From Methanobacteriota archaeon (GTDB lineage: Archaea; Thermoplasmatota; Thermoplasmata; Methanomassiliicoccales; Methanomethylophilaceae): a stretch of DNA of 24,724 nt. The position numbers and the translations under genes are program-made. Location of the stretch: the NCBI GenBank assembly GCA_012719315.1, contig JAAYAP010000024.1, forward strand, positions 1-24,724, written 5' to 3'. Positions 7,894 to 14,705 of this stretch are shown in pieces; the first letter of the stretch is position 1; each line of letters starts with the position of its first letter. The notes beneath the pieces were generated by a model. That model was given only the letters and a program-made list of their open reading frames with translations. It ran no database searches and was not told where the DNA came from.

Positions 7894-9226
7894 TCTGCCT
7901 GCCGATGATGCTGTCGAGGGTTTCGAGGAACCGCTCTGTTTCGGAGGACGCGAACGAGCCTCCGCTGGCGATGCGGTGACCTCCGCCGCCACCGCCGACC
8001 GCTCCGCAGGCTTCGGACATCGCCGCCGCCAGGTCGATGCCGCGGTCGAGCTGCTCCCAGGTGCTCCTGGACGAGACCTTGGCCTGTTCCCCGGCGAGGT
8101 TGATGCCGATCATCGGCTTCGCCGGATCGCCGAGGTACTGCATGGCGATGCCGCAGATCATGCCGGTGAACCCGGACGAGGAGCTGTCGAACCATTGTAT
8201 GTTGGCCATCTGCTTCAACCCCCGCTCCTCGACGGCCCTGACGCCCTGCAGTACCCGCATCCGCGACTCCTTCTCGATCCGCTCCGCTTCCTTCAGGCTC
8301 TCCGGGTCCCCGAGGCCGGCGCTCACGCCCAACCCGGTCAATCCCATGCGTCCGCATCCGTTCAGCAGCGAGGACAGGCTTTCGGCGTCCATACTCCAAT
8401 CGGCGAGCAGGTACCTGGTGCGCAGCAGCTCGTCGAGGGTCCTCAGCGGCACCCCCTGCCCGATCAGGCGCAACGCGATCAGCGAGGTCAGCTTCCGGCA
8501 TCCCTCCTCGGAGAGGCCGGACTATGACCCGGCGGGGTCCGCCCCGGCTTCCGCGAGGAGCGCCAGGACGCCGGCCTCGTCGCCGCTCACGCCGCTGATG
8601 TAAGGCTCGGACGAGGTCAGCAGGTTGTCGCGGAGCCCGCCGGGCGGTATCAGCGAGCCTTCGGCCGCTTCCAGATGGCCTCTGTCGACGCCTTCCTCGA
8701 GGAGGTGGACGTTCAGGCCCGTGAGGCCGTTGACATGCTGACGGTCGCCGGCGATGCCGGCGAAGGCCACCTGCACCAGGTCCCAATTGCCCTCGTCGAG
8801 GGCGATCGCGAACAGGAAGGCCATGGTGGCTCCGCAGCCCGCGACCATGCCGTCCATGCCGTGGAGGTGCGGGTTGACGTAGCAGATCCGCTCGGCATCG
8901 TCGATCACGGTATGATGGTCGAGCACGATCACGTCGCACGCCATGGCGTCGAATTCCTTTATGTAGGACGCGCCCAGGTCGGTGACGACGATGCAGTCGG
9001 CATCGGTGTCGCGGATGACGGACATGCTGTCGTCATCCAGGGTCGTGAACAGCGTGACCCTGAAATCCCGGCCGTCCCGCAGCAGCGCTTTGGCGACGAT
9101 CGCGGCGGCCGAGATCCCGTCAGCATCATAATGCGAGAACACCTGGATGAAATCGTGGCCGCGTACCAGATCCGCGGCTTTGGATAAACGGGTAAGCAGT
9201 TTGGGAGGCAGGACGCCTTCGTCCAT
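7874..9226 (-). CDS. RecJ-like DHH/DHHA1 phosphoesterase with an in-frame TAG (candidate pyrrolysine 235)
   Basis: A single frame of 451 codons runs from ATG 9226 to TGA 7874-7876, interrupted only by TAG at 8524-8522 (codon 235). Before it are the DHH motifs: HYDADG (residues 32-37), VTDLG (81-85) and LDHH (102-105). After it, in the same frame, come the helical linker and the DHHA1 domain with GGGGGGH near 411-417 and HRIASGGSF. Neither half alone is a complete DHH nuclease; the joined 450 residues match archaeal RecJ-like proteins (single-strand nuclease/GAN-type or related phosphodiesterases). The TAG falls in the loop after DPAGS, before SGLSEEGCRKLTSLIALRL. Reading it as pyrrolysine is an inference; a nonsense mutation or base error is the alternative. 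It follows the uS15 gene by six bases, a conserved archaeal pairing. Confidence 0.85.
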
Positions 9227-9232
9227 GGATCC

Positions 9233-9688
9233 TCACTTGAGCATCAGTTCCGCGTTGGTGAGCGAATACTTCCAGCTCTGGGGGAGGATGCCTTCCTTCT
9301 TGTAGTAGCGTTCGAGCCTTCTGATCCTGGCTTCGATCAACAGGAGCCCCCTCTTGTTGGCGACATCCCCTCTGTGCTCTTTGACGTGCACATCGAGTGC
9401 GATCGCCCGCCTCATGAGGTTGGAGAGGTCCTCGGGCAGCGACGCTGATACATCGTGCTCTTCCATGATCTCGGTCACACCCTTGCCGGTTGCCAGCTTG
9501 ACGCTGGGGATCCCGTACTGGTCTCTGAGGACCAGGCCGATCCTGGCCGATAGCATTCCTTCCTTGGCGAACCTGACTATGAGCTCCTCTATCTCGGTGG
9601 CGGTGAGAGGCACCCATTCCGGGTTCTCATAGATCATCGGGCGCATCGAGGAGGATTTGCCCTTTCTTCTTGCGTGCATTCTTGCCAT
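9233..9688 (-). CDS. rps15: 30S ribosomal protein uS15 (archaeal/eukaryotic type)
   Basis: The 151-residue product has the archaeal/eukaryotic N-terminal extension (MARMHARRKGKSSSMRP then the PEWVPLTATEIEELIV segment) followed by the S15 core. The core ends LLLIEARIRRLERYYKKEGI and WKYSLTNAELMLK. uS15 binds helix 20-22 of 16S rRNA in the platform of the small subunit. A TATA-like CTTTTATAC (complement of about 9747-9755) lies about 60 bases upstream, so this message has a leader of roughly 35-40 bases, unlike many neighbours. The recJ-like gene follows after six bases in the same operon. Confidence 0.96.
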   Translation of the reverse strand: MARMHARRKGKSSSMRPMIYENPEWVPLTATEIEELIVRFAKEGMLSARIGLVLRDQYGIPSVKLATGKGVTEIMEEHDVSASLPEDLSNLMRRAIALDVHVKEHRGDVANKRGLLLIEARIRRLERYYKKEGILPQSWKYSLTNAELMLK

Positions 9689-9746
9689 GTATTGATTCTC
9701 CGATCATTTGTAGGCGGCGAGGCTTGGAGAGACCAAACGATACCAA

Positions 9747-9755
9747 GTATAAAAG
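9747..9755 (-). promoter_or_regulatory. TATA box of the uS15-recJ operon
   Basis: CTTTTATAC-like sequence on the minus strand about 60 bases before the uS15 start predicts a short untranslated leader. It overlaps the region just beyond the 3' end of the Nudix gene. Confidence 0.4.
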
Positions 9756-9765
9756 GTTCTCCTCA

Positions 9766-10146
9766 TCACGGCCGGCGGCCCGCGGCCGACCGTCGGCGCC
9801 GTTCCCTGAAGACCGATTCCGCCCAGGGGACCGTGTCCTCGTACTCCGCCCGCTCGAAAGCGAGCTCCGCCGGCAGCTCGGTGAAGAAGCCGGCCTCCAT
9901 CTCGGGGGTCTCCGAGACCTGTCCCGACAGCATGCACGCGCACACATGGCAATGGCCGAGGTCCCTGGTCGCCAGCACCTCGATCGAGTAGCCGGATTCC
10001 TCCTCGCATTCCCGGGATGCCGCCTCCTCCGGCGTCTCTCCGGGCTCGATGCTCCCTCCGGGCATCTCCCATCCGCCCCTCTTCCGGTTGTGGACCATGA
10101 GGAATCCCGCGTCGCCGAAGGCGATGGAGTACACCGTGCCCGCCAA
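9766..10146 (-). CDS. Nudix hydrolase, TTG start, downstream of flpA
   Basis: The 126-residue product is one Nudix domain. The Nudix box starts at about residue 30 with GGSIEPGETPEEA and continues SRECEEESGY, fitting G-x5-E-x7-REUxEExGU, which binds the Mg2+ that hydrolyses a nucleoside diphosphate linked to another moiety. The substrate is unknown. The start is a TTG directly after the flpA stop; it is supported by GGAGGCGA on the minus strand (complement of 10151-10158), a near-perfect Shine-Dalgarno seven bases upstream that lies inside the end of flpA. The two genes are therefore translationally linked. The arginine-rich tail (RERRRRSAAGRRP) is probably disordered. Confidence 0.88.
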   Translation of the reverse strand: MAGTVYSIAFGDAGFLMVHNRKRGGWEMPGGSIEPGETPEEAASRECEEESGYSIEVLATRDLGHCHVCACMLSGQVSETPEMEAGFFTELPAELAFERAEYEDTVPWAESVFRERRRRSAAGRRP

Positions 10147-10806
10147 TCAATCGCCTCCGAAGACGATCATCCGGTGCGAATCCTCGAAAGGATCCAGGTC
10201 CTGGCGGTCGATGATCCTGAATCCCCGCTCCCGGAGACGGGCCTCCGCGGCTCTGAAGACATCCCGCGGATCCGCGGTGATGTCCTCCGACCTGGCCTTC
10301 ACGGCGAGCATGCCGCGGCTCGCCCCGAACATCTCCATGTTGTCGGCGACGATGTCGGCCTGGTTCTTCTGAGCGACGTCGGCGTACACGACATCCACTT
10401 CCCCGACGGCGAACCGGTATTCGGACGGGGAGGCCGCATCGGCGATCATCGGGATCATGTTGGGCCTGCGCTCGCAGGTGCGCACCAGGTCCCTGAACAT
10501 CCTGGGCGCGAACTCGATGCAATGGACCCTCCCGTCGCCGACGATGTCGGAGATGTGCGACGCGGTCGTCCCGCTGGAGGCGCCGAGGTAGAGCACGGTC
10601 GAACCCTCGCGGATCGGGACCGAGCGTCCGCCCTTGGCGATGTAGGCGGCGAGCTTGCTCCTCCGCGGCGACCATTCCCGGTATTCGATGCCTCCGACCG
10701 AGACCAGCCTCTCGCCGTAGACCCTCCCGCCCGGGTCGGCGGAGGCGGTGTACAGACGTCCCCGGTCCGAGAACACCGGTGCCTCCATCCCGTCTATCCG
10801 CTTCAC
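10147..10806 (-). CDS. flpA: Fibrillarin-like rRNA/tRNA 2'-O-methyltransferase FlpA
   Basis: FlpA is the catalytic subunit of box C/D RNPs and adds 2'-O-methyl groups guided by sRNAs. The product has LYTASADPGGRVYGERL, the diagnostic EYREWSPRRSKLAAYI, the SAM-binding VLYLGASSGTTASHISDI and the DVVYADVAQKNQADI segment with catalytic residues. Start choice: a TATA-like TTATATCG (complement of 10826-10833) predicts transcription near 10803-10806, exactly at an in-frame GTG (10806), and this gives the usual spacing to LYT. The ATG at 10788 is the alternative. It is divergent from the NAD kinase fusion and followed by a Nudix gene; the common partner nop5 is not adjacent. Confidence 0.93.
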   Translation of the reverse strand: MKRIDGMEAPVFSDRGRLYTASADPGGRVYGERLVSVGGIEYREWSPRRSKLAAYIAKGGRSVPIREGSTVLYLGASSGTTASHISDIVGDGRVHCIEFAPRMFRDLVRTCERRPNMIPMIADAASPSEYRFAVGEVDVVYADVAQKNQADIVADNMEMFGASRGMLAVKARSEDITADPRDVFRAAEARLRERGFRIIDRQDLDPFEDSHRMIVFGGD

Positions 10807-10825
10807 GGTATCCGCGATGTGTTGC

Positions 10826-10833
10826 CGATATAA
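10826..10833 (-). promoter_or_regulatory. TATA box of flpA
   Basis: TTATATCG on the minus strand, centred near 10830, is at leaderless distance from the GTG at 10806. Confidence 0.45.
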
Positions 10834-10857
10834 CAATGGTGCCCCGCCCGCATAAAC

Positions 10858-10865
10858 CCTTAAAG
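10858..10865 (+). promoter_or_regulatory. TATA box of the NAD kinase fusion gene
   Basis: CCTTAAAG centred near 10862 is about 28 bases before the ATG at 10890. With the flpA box it makes a compact divergent promoter region of about 84 bases. Confidence 0.4.
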
Positions 10866-10889
10866 GACTGAAACCCATGCGGGTCCTAT

Positions 10890-12497
10890 ATGGATCTGTT
10901 GGAAACCCTCTCACATATCGCGGATGCGGCGGAACAAGCCTTGGCCAAGGTGCCGTCGCTCGAGAGAGGCTGCTGCCTGGGTCTCGGTGCCGACGGCACG
11001 GACACATCCCAGATCGACAAGGTCGCCGAGAACGCGATCCTCGATTACATAACCAGGCACGGCGTGCCGCTCAACGTGCTCAGCGAGGAGATCGGGTATG
11101 TGGACAACGGCGCCGAGGACGTGCTGGTCCTCGATCCGGTCGACGGCACCACCAACGCCTTGGCGGAGGTCCCGTTCTACGCGATATCCCTGGCGGTGGG
11201 CAGAGGCAGCCTGGCGGGCATGCACACGGCGTATCTCCGCAATCCCGTGACCGGCGATGTGTACACCGCCGAGAAAGGCAAAGGGGCCTTCAAGAACGGC
11301 TGCAGGATCCGCGTCAGAGAGGATCCCGACCTGGACGGCCTGCTTCTGGCCGTCTACCTCGGCAACGGGGCGCATCCGGACAGCTTCTCGCTCGTCAAAC
11401 GGACGCATTCCACACGAGCGTACGGGTGCGCATCGTTGGAGATGGCCCTGGTCGCCGAAGGCCATGCCGACGGCTACGTCATGAATTCGGAGAACTACTC
11501 CCGATCCATCAGGGTGATCGACATCGCCGCCAGCCTCCTCATCCTCAGAGAGGCGGGCGGGGAGGCCTTCGATCTCGAGGGCAACCTGCTGGACATGCCG
11601 CTCAACCTCGACGTGCACGCCAACCTGGTGGCTTTCGGCGACAAGAAGGTGTACGATTTCATCATGAGGAAAGGCAAACCCCGGGATCTCGTCAGATACG
11701 GCATATGCACGAACATCGAGGTCCCCAGCGCCCAGGAGTACACACGACACGTGATGGACATCCTGAAGGACGAGGAGATCGTCCTGGACGAGCCGATCGC
11801 CACGGAACTGGGTCTGAACGGCAGCCCGTTGGACGAGATGAAGGTCGATGTGATGCTGACGATCGGAGGCGACGGCACGGTCCTGCGGGCGCTGAACAAC
11901 AATCCGGCGCCGCTCATCGGCATAAACGCGGGAGGCGTTGGGTTCCTCGCCGACATCGACGTCAAGGACATGCGGAAAGGCATCGACAAGCTGCGCAGAG
12001 GCGACTACACCATCGAGGAGAGGGCGAGGATCGCGGTGCGTTACGAGGGGAGCCATCTCGCCGACGCCGTCAACGAGGTCGTCGTCCACACGGACACGAT
12101 CGCCAAGATACGTCATTTCAAAGTCTACGTGGACGACCACCTGATGACCGAGGTGCGCGCCGACGGCATCATCGTGGCCACTCCCACGGGATCGACCTGT
12201 TACGCGATGAGCCTGGGCGCTCCGATCATCGATCCGAACGTCAACGGCATGGTGGTGGTGCCGATGGCGGCGTACAAATTCGCCTCCAGGCCGTTCGTCG
12301 TGCCCATGGGGTCCAAGGTGACGGTCGAATCGATGACCGACAGGGGCTGCATAATCGTCACCGACGGCCAGGAGGAGTTCAAGATGGCGGGCAAGTCGTC
12401 GGTCGACATCAGCCTCTCGGGCCGCAGATCGAGGTTCATCAGGTTCGACAGGGATTTCTACAAACGCGTGCGCGACAAGCTGGTGAACACCATATGA
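10890..12497 (+). CDS. Bifunctional NADP phosphatase / NAD kinase (IMPase-NADK fusion)
   Basis: The 535-residue product joins two enzymes with opposing activities. Residues 1 to about 255 are an inositol-monophosphatase-type domain: the metal ligands appear in LSEEIGY (E66, E67) and DPVDGTTN (82-89), with a final metal site around RSIRVIDIAASLLI. Residues from about 265 on are an NAD kinase: TIGGDGTVLRAL with GGDGT at 326-330, GINAGGVGFL, ATPTGSTCYAMS and TDGQEEF. The same order is known from Methanocaldococcus jannaschii MJ0917, characterised as an NADP phosphatase/NAD kinase, so this protein probably sets the NAD:NADP ratio. The ATG at 10890 is at leaderless distance from a TATA element. 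The stop overlaps the start of the JAMM gene by four bases (ATGA). Confidence 0.93.
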   Translation: MDLLETLSHIADAAEQALAKVPSLERGCCLGLGADGTDTSQIDKVAENAILDYITRHGVPLNVLSEEIGYVDNGAEDVLVLDPVDGTTNALAEVPFYAISLAVGRGSLAGMHTAYLRNPVTGDVYTAEKGKGAFKNGCRIRVREDPDLDGLLLAVYLGNGAHPDSFSLVKRTHSTRAYGCASLEMALVAEGHADGYVMNSENYSRSIRVIDIAASLLILREAGGEAFDLEGNLLDMPLNLDVHANLVAFGDKKVYDFIMRKGKPRDLVRYGICTNIEVPSAQEYTRHVMDILKDEEIVLDEPIATELGLNGSPLDEMKVDVMLTIGGDGTVLRALNNNPAPLIGINAGGVGFLADIDVKDMRKGIDKLRRGDYTIEERARIAVRYEGSHLADAVNEVVVHTDTIAKIRHFKVYVDDHLMTEVRADGIIVATPTGSTCYAMSLGAPIIDPNVNGMVVVPMAAYKFASRPFVVPMGSKVTVESMTDRGCIIVTDGQEEFKMAGKSSVDISLSGRRSRFIRFDRDFYKRVRDKLVNTI

Positions 12498-12868
12498 AGC
12501 GGATATACGGGGTCAGCGTCGATTTCATCGACGGCTTCAACCAATCGGCGCGTTCGGTCCACCCCGACGAGTTCATCTGCTACCATCGGGCGGAGGAGGG
12601 GGTGATCACCGAGATGATCCTGGTGCCCGGCACCATATACGGGGACAGCCACAGCTTCATCAGCGAGTGGATGACGCCGATCGACCTCAGCAGGGCGGGC
12701 AGCGCCCATTCGCATCCGGGGCACTCCAACGAGCCGTCCGATGCGGACCTGACCTTCTTCAGCCAGATGGGCGGGGTCCATTTCATCACCTGCCTGCCCT
12801 ACGACAGGAGCAGCTGGAAGGCATACGATTCCCGCGGCAGGACAGTGGAGCTGGAACTGGTCTTCTGA
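12494..12868 (+). CDS. JAMM/MPN+ zinc metalloprotease, small archaeal type
   Basis: The 124-residue product is a single JAB1/MPN domain. The zinc site is intact: E26 in SVHPDEFICYH is the likely general acid/base, and AHSHPGHSNEPSDADL provides H72, H74, S82 and D85, fitting HxHP...SxxD. Archaeal JAMM enzymes cleave ubiquitin-like SAMP conjugates, while relatives act on sulfur-carrier proteins; the target here is not known. The gene starts at ATG 12494, overlapping the NAD kinase stop by four bases, which indicates translational coupling. It ends two bases from the converging phosphohexomutase-like gene. Confidence 0.88.
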   Translation: MKRIYGVSVDFIDGFNQSARSVHPDEFICYHRAEEGVITEMILVPGTIYGDSHSFISEWMTPIDLSRAGSAHSHPGHSNEPSDADLTFFSQMGGVHFITCLPYDRSSWKAYDSRGRTVELELVF

Positions 12869-12870
12869 GT

Positions 12871-14217
12871 TCACATGCACCGGCGCACGAGGTCCTTCAC
12901 GGACTCCATCAGGCTGAGGGCGTAAAGGCCGTCCGCCGATTCGGAGGTCACGTTCACGTGACCGTGGTCTCCTCCGACGGAGACGAGGAACCAACCGTTC
13001 CTCATGGTCACCCGCCAGCCGCCGATCTCGATGATGCTCTCCGCTCCGATGTCGGCGAGCGCTTCGGCGAGCCCTTTGTTGAAGGTCTCGACGTTGCCGG
13101 TCAGATGCAGCGTCTCACTGAACATCGTGTACTTCGGGAACGAGGAGAGCACATCCTTGATGCTGCAGATGCCGGCGATCTCGGAGAGGATGGCGCAGGC
13201 GCGGATCGCATCGGGGCAGAACGAGGATTCCGGGAAGATGAACTCTCCTTCGGAGGTGATGCCCAGTCCGTCGTCCGCATCCCTGAGCGCATCAACGGTC
13301 TCTTCGAGGGTGCCGCCGGTCCTGACGACCTTCCCGAATCTGGACGTCTCGGCAGGCTCCTCGCAGATCCTGCCGATACTCCCGTGGAAGGCATCCTCCA
13401 CCAGCGAGGACATGTCCATCGGCAGGACCAGCACGGACGGGCGCAGGCGCATCGCGATCAGGGCGGCGACCTCCTCCGCGGAGATGCGATCCCCGGATTC
13501 GTCGATCGATGCCAGACGGGTGCCGTCGCCGTTGAGCGCCAGACCGATGCTGCCGGGATCGTGTGCGATCGACTCCTGTATGCGCAGCATCTCGGGTCCC
13601 GACACCCCCGGCGGCCGCGGCCGATGCAGTGTGTCGGAGTGGGTGTCGTTGCAGGTGATGTCGCAACCCATCCGCGAGAGCACGTACGGTGCGCAGAGCG
13701 CGGCGCTGCCGCAGCCGCAGTCGAGGAGCACGGGGGTCCTGGCACCTTCGTATGCCTCGGCGACCTCGACGATGTACCGCTCGGCCACCGCATTCATCGG
13801 ATGCATGCCGCCCACCCTGTCGTACGGCTGCAGCGCGATCTCCCCGTCGTTGTAGCGGCCGACAGCCTCCCTGAGGGCTTCCAGCCCGACGGGGCTCCCG
13901 TCGCCGTTGAACGCCTTCCACCTCGGCAGATTGCCGACGCTGTCCGGGTTGCCGACCATGATGAGCATGTCGCAGTCCTTGGATGCCGCGGCCGCGGCCG
14001 GCGCGGGCATCACGCCCGCGTCCCGGACCTCCGTGCCGACCGACAGCAGCCCCGCGATCAACGCGTTGCACATCATTCTGCTGCCCGGATCGCAGTCCCT
14101 TCCGACGACGATTTTCCGTCCCGGCCCGCCGAGGGCCTGTCCGAACCCGGCGATCTCCGCGGGGCCCTTGCAACCCTCGCACAGGGAACTCAAGTCGAGG
14201 CGGCCTTCGTCATCCAT
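12871..14217 (-). CDS. Phosphohexomutase-family protein with degenerate active site (likely non-catalytic)
   Basis: The 448-residue product aligns along its length with alpha-D-phosphohexomutases (phosphomannomutase/phosphoglucosamine mutase): KIVVGRDCDPGSR, the SVGTEVRDAGVMPAP segment, GNLPRWKAFNGDGSP and IFPESSFCPDAI. But the catalytic loops are gone. The expected GTSGIRG is EGCKGPAE, the phosphoserine loop TASHNP is replaced by MVGNPDS, the metal loop DGDxDR is NGDGTR with two of three aspartates lost, and the phosphate loop RPSGTEP is SVGGDHG. Only the sugar loop (SEGEFIFP, compare GGEENGGxIFP) is recognisable. The frame is intact, so it is not a decayed gene; a binding or regulatory role is an inference. 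ATG 14217 is chosen over 14241 because the TATA element predicts transcription near 14220. Confidence 0.8.
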   Translation of the reverse strand: MDDEGRLDLSSLCEGCKGPAEIAGFGQALGGPGRKIVVGRDCDPGSRMMCNALIAGLLSVGTEVRDAGVMPAPAAAAASKDCDMLIMVGNPDSVGNLPRWKAFNGDGSPVGLEALREAVGRYNDGEIALQPYDRVGGMHPMNAVAERYIVEVAEAYEGARTPVLLDCGCGSAALCAPYVLSRMGCDITCNDTHSDTLHRPRPPGVSGPEMLRIQESIAHDPGSIGLALNGDGTRLASIDESGDRISAEEVAALIAMRLRPSVLVLPMDMSSLVEDAFHGSIGRICEEPAETSRFGKVVRTGGTLEETVDALRDADDGLGITSEGEFIFPESSFCPDAIRACAILSEIAGICSIKDVLSSFPKYTMFSETLHLTGNVETFNKGLAEALADIGAESIIEIGGWRVTMRNGWFLVSVGGDHGHVNVTSESADGLYALSLMESVKDLVRRCM

Positions 14218-14241
14218 GCATGATGTATGGCACAGAGGCAT

Positions 14242-14250
14242 TGATATCGT
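14242..14250 (-). promoter_or_regulatory. TATA box of the phosphohexomutase-like gene
   Basis: ACGATATCA on the minus strand, centred near 14246, places the transcript start close to 14220 and so supports the ATG at 14217. Confidence 0.4.
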
Positions 14251-14338
14251 TTTTCATGCGGCGGATATCGACCGCGATACCGGCCGAACGCCCCGGAACG
14301 GACGCGTCGCTGGATGCATCCGGGGTTTTTCCAGACAA

Positions 14339-14349
14339 CATTTAAATAT
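14339..14349 (+). promoter_or_regulatory. TATA box of the TAG-containing small gene
   Basis: CATTTAAATAT centred near 14344 is one of the strongest TATA matches in the window and predicts transcription from about 14371, giving a leader of about 30 bases before the ATG at 14401. Confidence 0.55.
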
Positions 14350-14373
14350 CGAGCATCTGGATATTTCAGCGGA

Positions 14374-14388
14374 CATGCCAGCGGCATG
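14374..14388 (+). promoter_or_regulatory. Inverted repeat at the 5' end of the leader, next to the Shine-Dalgarno
   Basis: CATGCC-AGC-GGCATG is a perfect 6-bp inverted repeat starting about three bases after the predicted transcript start and ending on the first G of the Shine-Dalgarno. It could be an operator on DNA or a leader hairpin in RNA. Confidence 0.35.
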
Positions 14389-14394
14389 AGGTGA
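14388..14394 (+). promoter_or_regulatory. Shine-Dalgarno of the TAG-containing small gene
   Basis: GAGGTGA is a seven-base match to the complement of the archaeal 16S 3' end, with six bases between it and the ATG at 14401. It fixes the start upstream of the in-frame TAG, so the ribosome must pass that codon to make the conserved-looking part of the protein. Confidence 0.7.
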
Positions 14395-14400
14395 GAGGCT

Positions 14401-14619
14401 ATGGCCATGGAGAAAATCGATTTATCCAAAGCGAAGAAGATTGCAGAGAACTAGGGATTGAAACCGGGCAAGGTCAAGGGGACCAGCGGGATCCAGTTCA
14501 CCAAGGGCACGAACAACAGGCTCGACGTCATCGGGTGGGACGAGTTCGAGAGCATCCTCAAGGCAAGGGGTCTGGCGGTATACGAGTCCGGCGGATGGAT
14601 GAAGATAATGAAGATGTGA
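14401..14619 (+). CDS. Small basic protein with in-frame TAG at codon 18 (candidate pyrrolysine protein), 72 residues
   Basis: From the ATG at 14401 the frame reads MAMEKIDLSKAKKIAEN, then TAG (14452-14454), then 54 more codons to TGA at 14617-14619. The part after TAG looks strongly protein-coding: it begins GLKPGKVKGTSGIQFTKG, continues through NRLDVIGWDEFESILKARGL and ends VYESGGWMKIMKM. It has alternating charged and hydrophobic residues, two tryptophans and G/C-rich third positions. A TATA box, a seven-base Shine-Dalgarno with ideal spacing and the in-frame ATG all point to translation starting before the TAG. No good start with its own ribosome site lies after it. The simplest reading is UAG decoded as pyrrolysine at residue 18, at the end of an N-terminal helix. 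I do not recognise a named family. A nonsense mutation is the alternative. Confidence 0.72.
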
Positions 14620-14670
14620 TGCGTTCTCCGGTCATGATCTCTTGATTCTGTTGCCCTCTCCGGACAATCA

Positions 14671-14680
14671 ATTTTATCTA
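14671..14680 (+). promoter_or_regulatory. TATA box of tRNA-Leu
   Basis: ATTTTATCTA centred near 14675 lies about 30 bases before the tRNA at 14706, leaving a trailer of about five bases at the 5' end. Confidence 0.5.
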
Positions 14681-14705
14681 TGATGAAGCAATAGGCGTAC
14701 CTATC

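Noticed and set aside
7874..8473. A separate gene starting at TTG 8473 encoding only the DHHA1 half of the RecJ-like protein.
   Set aside because: The start has no ribosome-binding site, lies inside a conserved helix, and omits about 17 well-coded residues between the TAG and 8473. The single read-through frame explains the sequence better.
14312..14321. GGATGCATCC perfect palindrome followed by GGGGTTTTT, resembling an intrinsic terminator on the plus strand.
   Set aside because: No plus-strand gene precedes it for over 1.4 kb; it lies between two divergent promoters, so a terminator role makes little sense.
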